DNA of 12,593 nucleotides from JAFGJQ01 sp964586145 (GCA_964586145.1 CAZPHH010000115.1:1-12593), one strand, 5' to 3'. Shown: positions 1-6,848, numbered from the stretch's first letter. Numbers and translations: made by a program. Notes: generated by a model not told the origin, from the sequence alone.

Positions 1-1082
1 ATCGCATCGTCGCCGAGATCGAGAAGCAGTTTTCCCGGCTGGATGCGGGGGTGGCGGCGCTGCGGCGGGTGGAAGCGAACCTGAAGCGCTACAAGGCGGC
101 GGTCCTGAAGGCGGCCTGCACCGGCCGGCTCACCGCCGACTGGCGGGCCGCCCACCCCGACGTGGAACCGGCCTCCAAGCTCCTGGACCGCATCCTCCGC
201 GACCGCCGCCGCCGCTGGGAAGAAGCCGAACTGGCGAAGATGAAGGCCAAAGGCAAACCGGCCAAGGATACCCGATGGAAGGGGAAATACGGGGAACCGT
301 TGGCCCCGCGGAAGGATGACCTGCCGGAGTTGCCGGAGACGTGGTACTGGGGAGCGCTTGGGCAGGTTGCGGAGATTCAGGGGGGGATACAGAAGCAACC
401 GAAGCGACGCCCCTCCAAGAACGCGCATCCATTCTTGCGCGTCGCAAACGTCTTCCGAGGCCGGCTTGATTTGAGCGACGTTCATCAGATTGAGCTGTTT
501 TGCGGCGAACTGGACAGGCTCAGACTTGAGGCCGGCGACCTACTCATCGTCGAGGGGAACGGCAGCAAGTCAGAGATAGGGCGATGTGCGCTGTGGGATG
601 GCTCCATCGCGGACTGCGTCCACCAGAACCACATCATTCGAGCGCGCTCCCTGCAGTGCGACCCGAAGTACCTTGACATCTACTGGAACTCGCCGCTTGG
701 CCAACAGCGCGTTATGGAGGTCGCGGCGTCCACAAGCGGCCTCTATACGTTGAGCGTATCCAAGGTAACGGTTATTCCGGTACCCATCCCGCCTCTATCG
801 GAGCAGGCTGTGATCGTGGAAGCCGTAGAAGACGCCATGTCGCTGGTCGAGGCTGCCGACACAGCCGCGCGAAACAGCAATATCCGAGCTAGCCGCCTCC
901 GGCAGTCCATTCTGAAGAACGCCTTCGAGGGCAAACTCGTTGAGCAGAACCCGACCGACGAACCGGCGTCGGTGCTGTTGGACCGCATCCGTGCGGAGCG
1001 GGAGCGGCGGCCTGCGCACAGCCGGGCGAAGCGCGGCGGGGCGGGGCGCCGGGGGGTTGAAAAGGCCAAACGGGGCGGTTAG
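1..1082 (+). CDS. hsdS: Type I restriction-modification specificity subunit HsdS (5' truncated by window edge)
   Basis: HsdS recognises the target sequence for a type I restriction-modification complex and bridges the HsdM and HsdR subunits. The frame is open from base 3, so the true start and first target-recognition domain lie upstream of the window. What is visible begins with the central conserved helix (RIVAEIEKQFSRLD, LKRYKAAVLKAACTGRL), which normally separates the two recognition domains. The second recognition domain runs roughly 321-800 (LPELPETWYW to PIPPLSEQ). The distal conserved helix follows (SILKNAFEGKL, DEPASVLLDRIRAER). The two conserved regions are internal repeats of each other (DVEPASKLLDRI versus DEPASVLLDRI), as expected of the family. 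The C-terminus is a basic Gly/Arg/Lys-rich tail. The stop is TAG at 1080-1082. A DUF5131 remnant starts 31 bp downstream on the same strand. The family call is secure; the target sequence cannot be predicted. Confidence 0.93.
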   Translation, partial: RIVAEIEKQFSRLDAGVAALRRVEANLKRYKAAVLKAACTGRLTADWRAAHPDVEPASKLLDRILRDRRRRWEEAELAKMKAKGKPAKDTRWKGKYGEPLAPRKDDLPELPETWYWGALGQVAEIQGGIQKQPKRRPSKNAHPFLRVANVFRGRLDLSDVHQIELFCGELDRLRLEAGDLLIVEGNGSKSEIGRCALWDGSIADCVHQNHIIRARSLQCDPKYLDIYWNSPLGQQRVMEVAASTSGLYTLSVSKVTVIPVPIPPLSEQAVIVEAVEDAMSLVEAADTAARNSNIRASRLRQSILKNAFEGKLVEQNPTDEPASVLLDRIRAERERRPAHSRAKRGGAGRRGVEKAKRGG

Positions 1083-1113
1083 GATTCTGTTAGGAGCCTG
1101 GCCGGGAGGTCCG

Positions 1114-1350
1114 ATGGCCAATCACTCGAAAATCGAGTGGACGGATGCGACCTGGGACCCCGTGCGAGGGTGTACCAAGGTCAGCCCCGGCTGCGCGCAC
1201 TGCTACGCGCAGACGTTCGCCGAGCGGTTCCGCCATCGTCAAGCAGTGGGGCGGCGTGCGGAAGTGCGAAACGGGCCGCGAACTGGACGGCCGCACGCAC
1301 GATGACATGCCGGCGCCGGTGCATCGCATGGTGGTGCCGCCGGCGGCGCC
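1114..1350 (+). pseudogene. DUF5131 / phage Gp37-Gp68 three-Cys protein, internally deleted and frameshifted
   Basis: The start is well formed: GGGAGG lies 4 nt before the ATG at 1114. The first 40 residues match the N-terminus of the DUF5131 (phage Gp37/Gp68, three-Cys-motif) family: MANHSKIEWTDATWDP, then Cys20, Cys27 and Cys30 in GCTKVSPGCAHCYA. Homology stops at about 1233. From about 1235, in the +2 frame relative to the window, the reading becomes typical of the C-terminal end of the same family (VKQWGGVRK, ELDGRTHDDMPA). Recalled full-length members are about 240-260 aa, so most of the middle is missing and the ends are joined out of frame. The original frame stops at 1303-1305 after about 63 codons. 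The right end of the remnant is approximate. The family is often found near restriction systems and in phages; its role is not established. This copy is almost certainly non-functional. Confidence 0.8.
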
Positions 1351-1460
1351 GGGAGAGGTGAGTGCCGACGCACGGGGCTGGAAAGCAGCGGGAAGAACGG
1401 CACGGCGGGAAGGGAGGCCGATTCCCCCGGCGCCCCGGTGCGGTGGGGGGACCGCGGAGG

Positions 1461-1466
1461 TAGAAT
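1461..1466 (+). promoter_or_regulatory. Candidate -10 box for the 315-aa protein/vapC/hsdM operon
   Basis: TAGAAT matches the sigma-70 -10 consensus at five of six positions. It lies 54 bp before the ATG at 1521 and directly upstream of a perfect inverted repeat. No convincing -35 box exists at 16-18 bp spacing (the bases there read about gtgcgg), so this is a weak prediction supported mainly by position. Confidence 0.3.
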
Positions 1467-1472
1467 GTGTGA

Positions 1473-1503
1473 CACGCGGTCGGCAACCGGTGTCGACCGC
1501 GTG
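1473..1503 (+). promoter_or_regulatory. Perfect 10-bp inverted repeat: operator or 5'-leader hairpin
   Basis: CACGCGGTCG (1473-1482) is repeated in perfect reverse complement as CGACCGCGTG (1494-1503), with an 11-nt spacer. It begins 6 bp after a TAGAAT box and ends just before the strong Shine-Dalgarno (GAGGAGGT, about 1505-1512) of the gene at 1521. In that position it could be the operator of an autoregulated toxin-antitoxin-type operon. Alternatively it could be an RNA stem-loop at the 5' end of the message that affects access to the ribosome-binding site. The symmetry is directly visible; the regulatory role is inferred. Confidence 0.55.
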
Positions 1504-1520
1504 AGAGGAGGTGGGCCTTC

Positions 1521-2468
1521 ATGTATGCTCATCGGACCATCACCCTGAGCGGCCCCGACGGCTACGGAAAGCGGGTCCCGCCCGAGCGGATTGGGCCGGT
1601 GTTGACCGAGATCACGCCGGCCGTCCGCAAAACGGTGCGCATGCGCATCCTCAACAGCAGCACGTCACGCGGGCGACGCCCCGGGTGGCTGCGCACCGCC
1701 AGCGACGTGCGGTTCGTGGACTTCTCCGGCAACGGGCGGACGATTCTGCATTTCGAAGTGCCCCTGCTGGGGGAGGCGGCGCCCGAGCTGTATGAACAGA
1801 GTGAGCTGTGGCCGACGCGGCCGGAACCGCATCTGACGGGCTTCGACCTGCTGGCCGAGCTCATCGGTCAGATCACCGCGCGAAACCGCGACAGCGATGC
1901 TTTTGACCGACCGCTGCTGAAGCAGATGCAGCGATTCAAGAACGTCTTTGACCACCACGTGGACCGGCTGGAGCTGGGAGAACTGGCCTGGACACCGTCG
2001 GAAGCCCCCGCGGTCGATCGCGATCTGATCACGGCCGCCGCCGACCTGCATGCAGCCACGCCCGCGCCGCGCCGCGTACGCGTAATCGGAATTCTGGACA
2101 TGCTCTGGGAAAGTCGGCAGGTCTTCAGCCTGCGACTGGAAGGGGAACCCTTCGAAGTGCGCGGCGTGCTTCTGGAGGGGGAGCTCGCCGGGCTGAAGGA
2201 CCTGTTCAACCGGCAGGTCAGTGTCGAAGGCTATGCCGTGTACCGGCCCTCCAGACGCGTCTTGCGCGTCGACGCCGAAACGGTGTCGCCGGCCGAGGGA
2301 CGGCCCGGCATCTGGGCTTCCATTCCGCCATCGCTCGAGACACCCATCGACCGGACCGGCCTTCGACGGCGGCAGGCCCCCCAGACCGGCGTCAACGCCA
2401 TCATCGGCCGCTGGCCGGGGGATGAGTCGGACGAGCGGGTCTACGAGACGCTGGAACGAATAAGTTGA
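1521..2468 (+). CDS. Hypothetical 315-aa protein, putative antitoxin partner of the downstream PIN nuclease
   Basis: No named domain is recognised. The ATG at 1521 is preceded by a strong Shine-Dalgarno (AGGAGG, spacing 9). Residues about 60-160 are mixed alpha/beta, with an acidic-aromatic stretch (ELYEQSELWPT) and a FDLLAELIGQI helix. Residues about 185-257 are strand-rich (VRVIGILDMLW, VFSLRL, VRGVLLEG, VSVEGYAVYRPS, VLRVDAETV) and could form a small beta-barrel such as an OB fold; this is a guess from pattern. The C-terminal tail (289-315) carries NAIIGRWPGDESDERVYETL. From memory, this tail recurs in proteins encoded directly before VapC-like PIN genes. The stop overlaps the next gene's TTG start by 4 bp. 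At 315 aa it is far longer than a classical VapB (about 70-100 aa). Antitoxin function is inferred from context only. Confidence 0.75.
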   Translation: MYAHRTITLSGPDGYGKRVPPERIGPVLTEITPAVRKTVRMRILNSSTSRGRRPGWLRTASDVRFVDFSGNGRTILHFEVPLLGEAAPELYEQSELWPTRPEPHLTGFDLLAELIGQITARNRDSDAFDRPLLKQMQRFKNVFDHHVDRLELGELAWTPSEAPAVDRDLITAAADLHAATPAPRRVRVIGILDMLWESRQVFSLRLEGEPFEVRGVLLEGELAGLKDLFNRQVSVEGYAVYRPSRRVLRVDAETVSPAEGRPGIWASIPPSLETPIDRTGLRRRQAPQTGVNAIIGRWPGDESDERVYETLERIS

Positions 2469-2929
2469 CACCGTCCTCACTGTACGTCCTGGATACCAAT
2501 GTTCTCGTGCATCTCTGCAGGGATGATCCGCTGGGACGGTATGTGGATGCCACGTACAACCTGAGGGACCAGGCGTACCGTCCGGTGATCTGCATTGTCA
2601 CCCACGGCGAGGCACTCTCATTTGCGGAGTTGAATGGCTGGGGCGAGTCCAAGCGGCAAAAGCTCGCGCAGCTCCTGGATAACCTTGTGACGGTCGATAT
2701 CAGCGTGCCGGCGGTCCTCGGGGCCTACGCCGAACTCGACGTCGCGTCGCAGCGTCACCTGCGAGGGGCGCGGAACATGGGGAAGAACGACCTCTGGATC
2801 GCGGCCGTTGCACGGGTCGTTGAGGGCACACTCCTTACCACGGATCGCGACTTCGATCACTTGCACCCCGGCTTGATCCAACGCGAGTATGTTGATCCAG
2901 AACGGTTTCGCGGCGGGCCCCACCGATGA
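2465..2929 (+). CDS. VapC-like PIN-domain ribonuclease (putative toxin)
   Basis: PIN-domain proteins of this class are Mg2+-dependent ribonucleases, usually the toxins of type II toxin-antitoxin pairs. The 154-aa product has the family's length and its acidic residues in order: Asp10 in VLDTNVLV, Glu49 in HGEALSFAE, Asn108-Asp109 in MGKNDLWIAAVA, and Asp127 with Asp129 in LLTTDRDFDHL. No key position looks missing, so it should be catalytically competent. The only start before the first Asp motif is TTG at 2465, inside the previous gene's stop (TTGA). With no strong Shine-Dalgarno this implies translational coupling. Its own stop overlaps the hsdM start (ATGA at 2926-2929). Being wedged between a putative antitoxin and hsdM suggests an addiction module within a restriction locus. 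The PIN fold is secure; substrate and toxicity are inferred. Confidence 0.9.
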   Translation: MTPSSLYVLDTNVLVHLCRDDPLGRYVDATYNLRDQAYRPVICIVTHGEALSFAELNGWGESKRQKLAQLLDNLVTVDISVPAVLGAYAELDVASQRHLRGARNMGKNDLWIAAVARVVEGTLLTTDRDFDHLHPGLIQREYVDPERFRGGPHR

Positions 2930-4416
2930 ACAACCACTCCCAACAGATCGTCCAGAAGCTCTGGAACTACTGCAACGTCCTGCGGGACGACGGCCTGAGC
3001 TACGGCGACTACGTCGAGCAGCTCACCTACCTGCTGTTCCTGAAAATGGCGGACGAGCGGTCAAAGCCGCCGTTCAACAAGCCGGGCGGCATCCCCGACA
3101 AGTTCTCCTGGGCCCGGCTCATCAAGCTCGACGGCGACGCGCTGGAAACCCAGTACCGCAAGACGCTCGAAGGGCTGGGAAAAGAACCGGGCATGCTGGG
3201 GATCATCTTCCGCAAGGCCCAGAACAAGATCCAGGACCCGGCCAACCTGCGCCGGCTCATCGTGGACCTGATCGACCGGGAGAGCTGGCTCACCCTCGAT
3301 GCCGACGTGAAGGGCGACGCCTACGAGGGCCTGCTCCAGAAGAACGCGGAGGACGTCAAGGGTGGGGCCGGGCAGTATTTCACGCCCCGGCCGCTGATCG
3401 CCGCCATCGTGGACTGCATGCACCCCCGGCCGGGGGAGACCCTCTGCGACCCGGCCTGCGGGACGGGCGGGTTTCTGCTGGCCGCGTACGAGTTCATCTC
3501 ACGCCACCACAAGCTGAACCCGGACCAGAAGAAGCACCTCAAGAATGAGGCGCTGCGCGGCTGGGAGATCGTGGACAACACCGCCCGACTGTGCGTCATG
3601 AACCTGTTCCTGCACGGGATCGACCCGGCCGAGTCGCCCATCACGGTGGCGGATTCGCTCCGCAGCGATTCCGGCGAGCGATTCTCGATGGTGCTCACGA
3701 ACCCGCCGTTCGGCAAGAAAAGCAGCATGGCGGTCATCAATGAAGAGGGCGATGCGGAGCGGCAGGACCAGGTGATCGTGCGGGACGACTTTTGGGCGTC
3801 CACCAAGAACAAGCAGTTGAACTTCCTCCAGCACGTGAAAACGCAGCTTCAGATCAACGGCCGGGCGGCCATCGTCGTGCCGGACAATGTCCTCTTTGAG
3901 GGCGGGGCCGGTGAGACCATCCGCCGCAAGCTGCTGCACGAGTGCGACGTACACACCCTGCTGCGGCTGCCCACGGGCGTTTTCTACGCCCAGGGCGTCA
4001 AGGCGAACGTGCTGTTCTTCGATCGCAAGCCGGCCAGCGAGACCGCCTGGACGAAGAAGCTGTGGATCTACGACCTGCGGACGAACATGCGGTTCACGCT
4101 GAAGACCAACCCGTTGCAGCGCGGCGACCTGGACGAGTTCGTCGCGTGTTTCCAGCCCGGCCACCGCCAGGAGCGCAAAGCGACGTGGACGGAGAAGCGA
4201 AATCCCGACGGGCGCTGGCGCGCGTTCGCCTACGACGAGCTGGTCAAGCGCGACAAGGTGAACCTGGACATCTTCTGGCTGCGGGACGAAAGCCTGGAGG
4301 ACTCGGACAACCTGCCGCCCCCCGGCGAGATCGCCGCGGAGATCGTCGAAGACCTGGAGGCCGCCCTCGGCCAATTCGCCGAAATCGCCAGTGACCTGCG
4401 GAACGGGCGGACGTGA
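2926..4416 (+). CDS. hsdM: Type I restriction-modification DNA methyltransferase subunit HsdM
   Basis: HsdM transfers a methyl group from S-adenosylmethionine to adenine N6 within the site chosen by HsdS. The 496-aa product is full length. An HsdM N-terminal helical domain (about residues 5-140, YVEQLTYLLFLKMADE) precedes the N6-adenine methylase core. The core has the GQYFTPRPLI lead-in, AdoMet motif I at 175-183 (DPACGTGGF) and catalytic motif IV NPPF at 259-262. LPTGVFYAQGVKANVLFF and a C-terminal helix (VEDLEAALGQFAEI) follow. The ATG overlaps the stop of the PIN gene (ATGA) and has only a weak ribosome-binding site, so its translation probably depends on that gene. No hsdS follows it; the only hsdS seen ends 1.8 kb upstream, and hsdR is not in the window. 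Because type I loci usually carry hsdM next to hsdS, this order implies a rearranged locus, an insertion, or two systems side by side. Confidence 0.96.
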   Translation: MNNHSQQIVQKLWNYCNVLRDDGLSYGDYVEQLTYLLFLKMADERSKPPFNKPGGIPDKFSWARLIKLDGDALETQYRKTLEGLGKEPGMLGIIFRKAQNKIQDPANLRRLIVDLIDRESWLTLDADVKGDAYEGLLQKNAEDVKGGAGQYFTPRPLIAAIVDCMHPRPGETLCDPACGTGGFLLAAYEFISRHHKLNPDQKKHLKNEALRGWEIVDNTARLCVMNLFLHGIDPAESPITVADSLRSDSGERFSMVLTNPPFGKKSSMAVINEEGDAERQDQVIVRDDFWASTKNKQLNFLQHVKTQLQINGRAAIVVPDNVLFEGGAGETIRRKLLHECDVHTLLRLPTGVFYAQGVKANVLFFDRKPASETAWTKKLWIYDLRTNMRFTLKTNPLQRGDLDEFVACFQPGHRQERKATWTEKRNPDGRWRAFAYDELVKRDKVNLDIFWLRDESLEDSDNLPPPGEIAAEIVEDLEAALGQFAEIASDLRNGRT

Positions 4417-4617
4417 ATGGGGCATTGTGCGGGAGCGCAGCTCTTCTCCCCCACCCTCCCCGCCAAGCTTCCCCCCCCCGGCGGAGGCCGGCGTCCTTCC
4501 CCGGCCTGTCCCGTCCGCGCCGGGATGCCTTGGTACTACAAACGTGCGATTTCCGCTCGACCCGCGCAGCTTTTTCCGCCCGCACCGGTGCAAGTCCTTT
4601 CTTCTTCGTCGCTCCGT

Positions 4618-4678
4618 GGCTCCGTCGCGGAGCCTGCCCCGGCGCGCCGGGGTCGCTTGGGTTGCGGGCGCAGCCCGC
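4618..4678. repeat. Three consecutive perfect hairpins/palindromes
   Basis: Three symmetric elements sit within 61 bp. GGCTCCG/CGGAGCC (4618-4624/4628-4634) has a 3-nt loop TCG. CCCCGGCGCGCCGGGG (4637-4652) is a perfect 16-bp palindrome. GCGGGC/GCCCGC (4664-4669/4673-4678) has loop GCA. They lie between convergent genes, where bidirectional termination or REP-like repeats are common. None is directly followed by a T-run on either strand, so a classical intrinsic terminator is not shown. Confidence 0.6.
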
Positions 4679-4703
4679 GCCACGCCCACGTGCCTTCCTC
4701 TTC

Positions 4704-4735
4704 GTTTTTGCTTTTTGTTTTCTGCTTTTTGCTTT
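4704..4735 (+). other. T-rich tract with a repeated TTTTTG/C pattern
   Basis: This 32-bp tract is almost entirely T on the plus strand, interrupted by GC or G (GCTTTTTG, TTTTCTGC, TTTTTGC). It stands out against the surrounding GC-rich DNA. It lies between two hairpins (ending 4678, starting 4736). Because it precedes rather than follows the right-hand hairpin on the plus strand, it does not make a standard terminator for hsdM. Its role is unknown. Confidence 0.5.
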
Positions 4736-4752
4736 GGCCGCCGCAGGCGGCC
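4736..4752. repeat. Perfect 7-bp stem hairpin with GCA loop
   Basis: GGCCGCC (4736-4742) and GGCGGCC (4746-4752) are perfect reverse complements around a GCA triloop. It lies 47 bp beyond the 3' end of the minus-strand dehydrogenase gene. On that strand it is followed by an A-rich, not T-rich, run, so it is not a canonical terminator. It shares the GCA loop with the hairpin at 4664-4678. Confidence 0.55.
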
Positions 4753-4799
4753 TCGCCCCCCCGCCTTGTGCTTGCGAGCGGGCACGCCGGCGCCCGGTG

Positions 4800-5858
4800 T
4801 CAGCTTTTCAACGCAGCCGGTTGGCGGCGGGAGGCGGCCTCGTGCTCGTCGAGATAGTGCTGCACGGCCGCGGGAATGCCTTCCTCGTACGAGATGGTCG
4901 GCGACCAGCCGAGTTGTTGGCGGATCTTTTGGCTCTCGAAAAACGAGTGCCGGCCCATCAGCCACGCCGAGTACCGCGTGACCAGCGGCGGCTTGGTCAG
5001 CCGGAACAGGTGGCCCACGCACTCCAGACAGAAGGCGGCCACTCGAGCCACCGGGTACGGCACGCTTCGTTCGATGGGCGGCTGGTTCAGCGCCGTGGCG
5101 ATCCGGTCAAAGTACTGCTTCTGCGTGATCTCTCCGTCATTGCTGCAGTTGTAGGCCTCGCCCACCGCCTTCTCCGAGTCGGCGGCCAGAATGCACGCCT
5201 CCGCCACGTTCGCGGCGTGGGCCAGGCTCAGCCGGTTGTTCCCCTTGCCCAGCAGCTTGATCTTGCCCGTCCGGATGGAGGCGATCAGCCGCCCCATGGT
5301 GGCCCGGTCCCGCTCGCCGTACAGCCAGCTTGGACGGATTACCGTGACCTCGAGTTTGCCGGCCTTGTGCGCCTCCCAGACGAAGCGCTCCGCCTCCACC
5401 TTGGACCGGCTGTAATAGGCCCAGCGATACAGGTTCTGCCCCAGCGGCGCGGTCTCGTCGAGAACCAGCCCCTTGCCGTCCACGTGCCCGTACGTGCTGA
5501 TGGAACTGATGTGGATGAATCGGCGGACCTTCGCGGCGACGGCCGCCTTGACCAGGTGGTCCGTGCCTTCAATCGTGATCTTCTGAAAGGCGTCCCAGGG
5601 CCCCCAATCCCCCACCTTCGCGGCGGCGTGATAGACGGTGGTCACGCCGCGACACGCCCGATCCAGCGAGCTGCGGTCCGTCATGTCGCCGGTCATCAGG
5701 TCCACGCCGATCGAGCTGAGAAACTGAACGTCGCTGCCCGGCCGGACCAGGGCCCGCACGGACCGCCCCTGCTTGCGCAATTGCTCGGCGATGTGGCTTC
5801 CCAACAGGCCGGTGGCGCCCGTTACCAGGTTCACGTCTTTGTGGCCTTCCGTGGTCAT
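4800..5858 (-). CDS. NAD-dependent epimerase/dehydratase (extended SDR, 3-beta-HSD-like)
   Basis: This is an extended short-chain dehydrogenase/reductase that binds NAD(P) through an N-terminal Rossmann fold and acts on a sugar nucleotide, sterol-like or other secondary alcohol substrate. The specific substrate cannot be read. From the ATG at 5858 the protein is 352 aa. The cofactor loop TGATGLLG is at residues 13-20 and VYHAAA at 75-80. The serine region HISSISTYG is at 116-124, the catalytic YxxxK at Tyr149-Lys153 (YYSRSK), and VIRPSWLYG follows. The frame stays open to 5930, but the extra 24 residues would displace the Rossmann strand from the N-terminus, so the internal ATG is preferred. 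It lies 111 bp after the DUF1571 gene on the same strand and may be cotranscribed. The SDR class is certain; 3-beta-hydroxysteroid dehydrogenase-like versus sugar epimerase is undecided. Confidence 0.92.
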   Translation of the reverse strand: MTTEGHKDVNLVTGATGLLGSHIAEQLRKQGRSVRALVRPGSDVQFLSSIGVDLMTGDMTDRSSLDRACRGVTTVYHAAAKVGDWGPWDAFQKITIEGTDHLVKAAVAAKVRRFIHISSISTYGHVDGKGLVLDETAPLGQNLYRWAYYSRSKVEAERFVWEAHKAGKLEVTVIRPSWLYGERDRATMGRLIASIRTGKIKLLGKGNNRLSLAHAANVAEACILAADSEKAVGEAYNCSNDGEITQKQYFDRIATALNQPPIERSVPYPVARVAAFCLECVGHLFRLTKPPLVTRYSAWLMGRHSFFESQKIRQQLGWSPTISYEEGIPAAVQHYLDEHEAASRRQPAALKS

Positions 5859-5969
5859 CGAGGGGCAGAGAATAGGTGAGCCGGATGGTCCCGTCAAGGG
5901 AATCGAGGTGGCCGGGCCGAGGCCCTGCACCCCGGGCGTTGGGCGGCCGCCGCACGCATGCGTTATGGG

Positions 5970-6848
5970 TCAGAAGCGGATGTTGTCGGGGTCGAAGTCG
6001 GCGTCGGTGTAGCCGGGGTTCAGTTCCACGTCGATCAGAACGTACTTGCCCAGCAACTGGGTCCCTTCGTCATCGGCGTAGGAGATGCAGCAGGTGGGAA
6101 GCATCCACTCCTTGTCGATGAAGATACGGAGCAGCCGGTCCGGGTACACCTCTTCATCGCCGGTGTAGGGCAGCCGGCGCTCGAATACGTACGTCGGGCG
6201 CTCGCCCACCGTGGCCTGGCCGATGTACTCCAGGTCCAGCATCCCCTCTTCGTGCGCCTTCTCGGAGTAATGGATGATCAAATCCAGCGAGTTCCGGAAG
6301 CCGAACTCGTCGATGGTTCGCCGGGATTGCGTGCCCGCCGCCTTGCCGCGAATGTCCTGCTTGAGCTTGACCAGTTTCAGCAGGGCGCCGGCCGGCCGCA
6401 CCCACGCCTGGGGCACGTCGCCGTTCCACCACTTGTCTTCCACGTACAGGGCGCGGGAGACAAGCATCGGGTTCCGCGTCCAGGTCATGTCGACGCTGTA
6501 GGGCTCATCCCGGAAGCGAACGCTCGTCCACTGCTCCGCGGTCAGCCTTCCCTGGACAAGCTCCTGCTTGATGAACGTGCAGTCGTAGTCCCGGACCGTC
6601 CGGTCGTAGTGGTCCCGGCACGCCTTCAGAAACGCCAGCGGGTCCTGGCGGGCCAGACGTTCCATCTCGTCGGCCGGGTCCGCGGAAAGGCCCGACAGGT
6701 GGGCCATCTCGATGGGAATCTCGTCCACACCGGCCAGCGTGTCCCGCGGGCCCGAATGGTGACACTGAAGTCCAACCGCCGCGCAAAGCAACGCGCCCAC
6801 CAGGAGCCGACGGTTCCGATTTGCATTTCGCTTCAGGGGAAGACGCAT
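5970..6848 (-). CDS. DUF1571-family exported protein
   Basis: The function is unknown. The body (about residues 64-288) matches the DUF1571 pattern I associate with planctomycetes: DPLAFLKACRDHYDRTVRDYDCTF near 69-92, a strand-rich middle (VRFRDEPYSVDMTW, LYVEDKWW), and an EVYPDRLLRIFIDKEWMLP segment near 233-251. The C-terminus is aspartate-rich (YTDADFDPDNIRF). The start at 6848 gives 292 aa with a basic n-region (RLPLKRNANRNRR) and a hydrophobic stretch (LLVGALLCAAVGL), that is, a Sec signal peptide. A cysteine follows (Cys29), but GLQC is a poor lipobox. A longer frame to 7013 adds a Cys/Gly/Pro-rich leader that would bury the signal, so it was not used. The product probably acts in the periplasm or envelope. 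No strong Shine-Dalgarno is seen. Confidence 0.85.
   Translation of the reverse strand: MRLPLKRNANRNRRLLVGALLCAAVGLQCHHSGPRDTLAGVDEIPIEMAHLSGLSADPADEMERLARQDPLAFLKACRDHYDRTVRDYDCTFIKQELVQGRLTAEQWTSVRFRDEPYSVDMTWTRNPMLVSRALYVEDKWWNGDVPQAWVRPAGALLKLVKLKQDIRGKAAGTQSRRTIDEFGFRNSLDLIIHYSEKAHEEGMLDLEYIGQATVGERPTYVFERRLPYTGDEEVYPDRLLRIFIDKEWMLPTCCISYADDEGTQLLGKYVLIDVELNPGYTDADFDPDNIRF

Larger units (their letters stand above)
4417..4799. other. Non-coding stretch between convergent genes, rich in inverted repeats
   Basis: This 383-bp gap separates the 3' ends of hsdM (plus) and the dehydrogenase gene (minus). It holds no ORF with recognisable protein features. The plus strand is pyrimidine-rich on the left (runs of C at about 4471-4480). 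A cluster of four short perfect inverted repeats and a T-rich tract follow, listed separately. Long open frames crossing it are GC-driven shadows of neighbouring genes. Confidence 0.7.

Noticed and set aside
1145..1504. Independent 119-aa gene overlapping the DUF5131 remnant
   Set aside because: Only its middle (about 1235-1340) looks like protein, and it matches the DUF5131 C-terminus. The flanks are GC-rich noise, so it is treated as part of the pseudogene.
4704..4752. Intrinsic terminator for hsdM or the dehydrogenase gene
   Set aside because: On the plus strand the T-tract precedes the hairpin, and on the minus strand the hairpin is followed by A-rich sequence. Neither orientation gives stem-loop plus U-run.
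3499..5022. 507-aa open frame on the minus strand across hsdM and the intergenic gap
   Set aside because: It is antisense to a clear HsdM and then overlaps the dehydrogenase gene in another frame. The translation is low-complexity Arg/Gly/Pro-rich, as expected from GC-rich antisense DNA.
4413..5879. 488-aa plus-strand open frame
   Set aside because: Its first third is Pro/Arg/Phe-rich translation of the non-coding gap, and the rest is antisense to the SDR dehydrogenase. No domain features.
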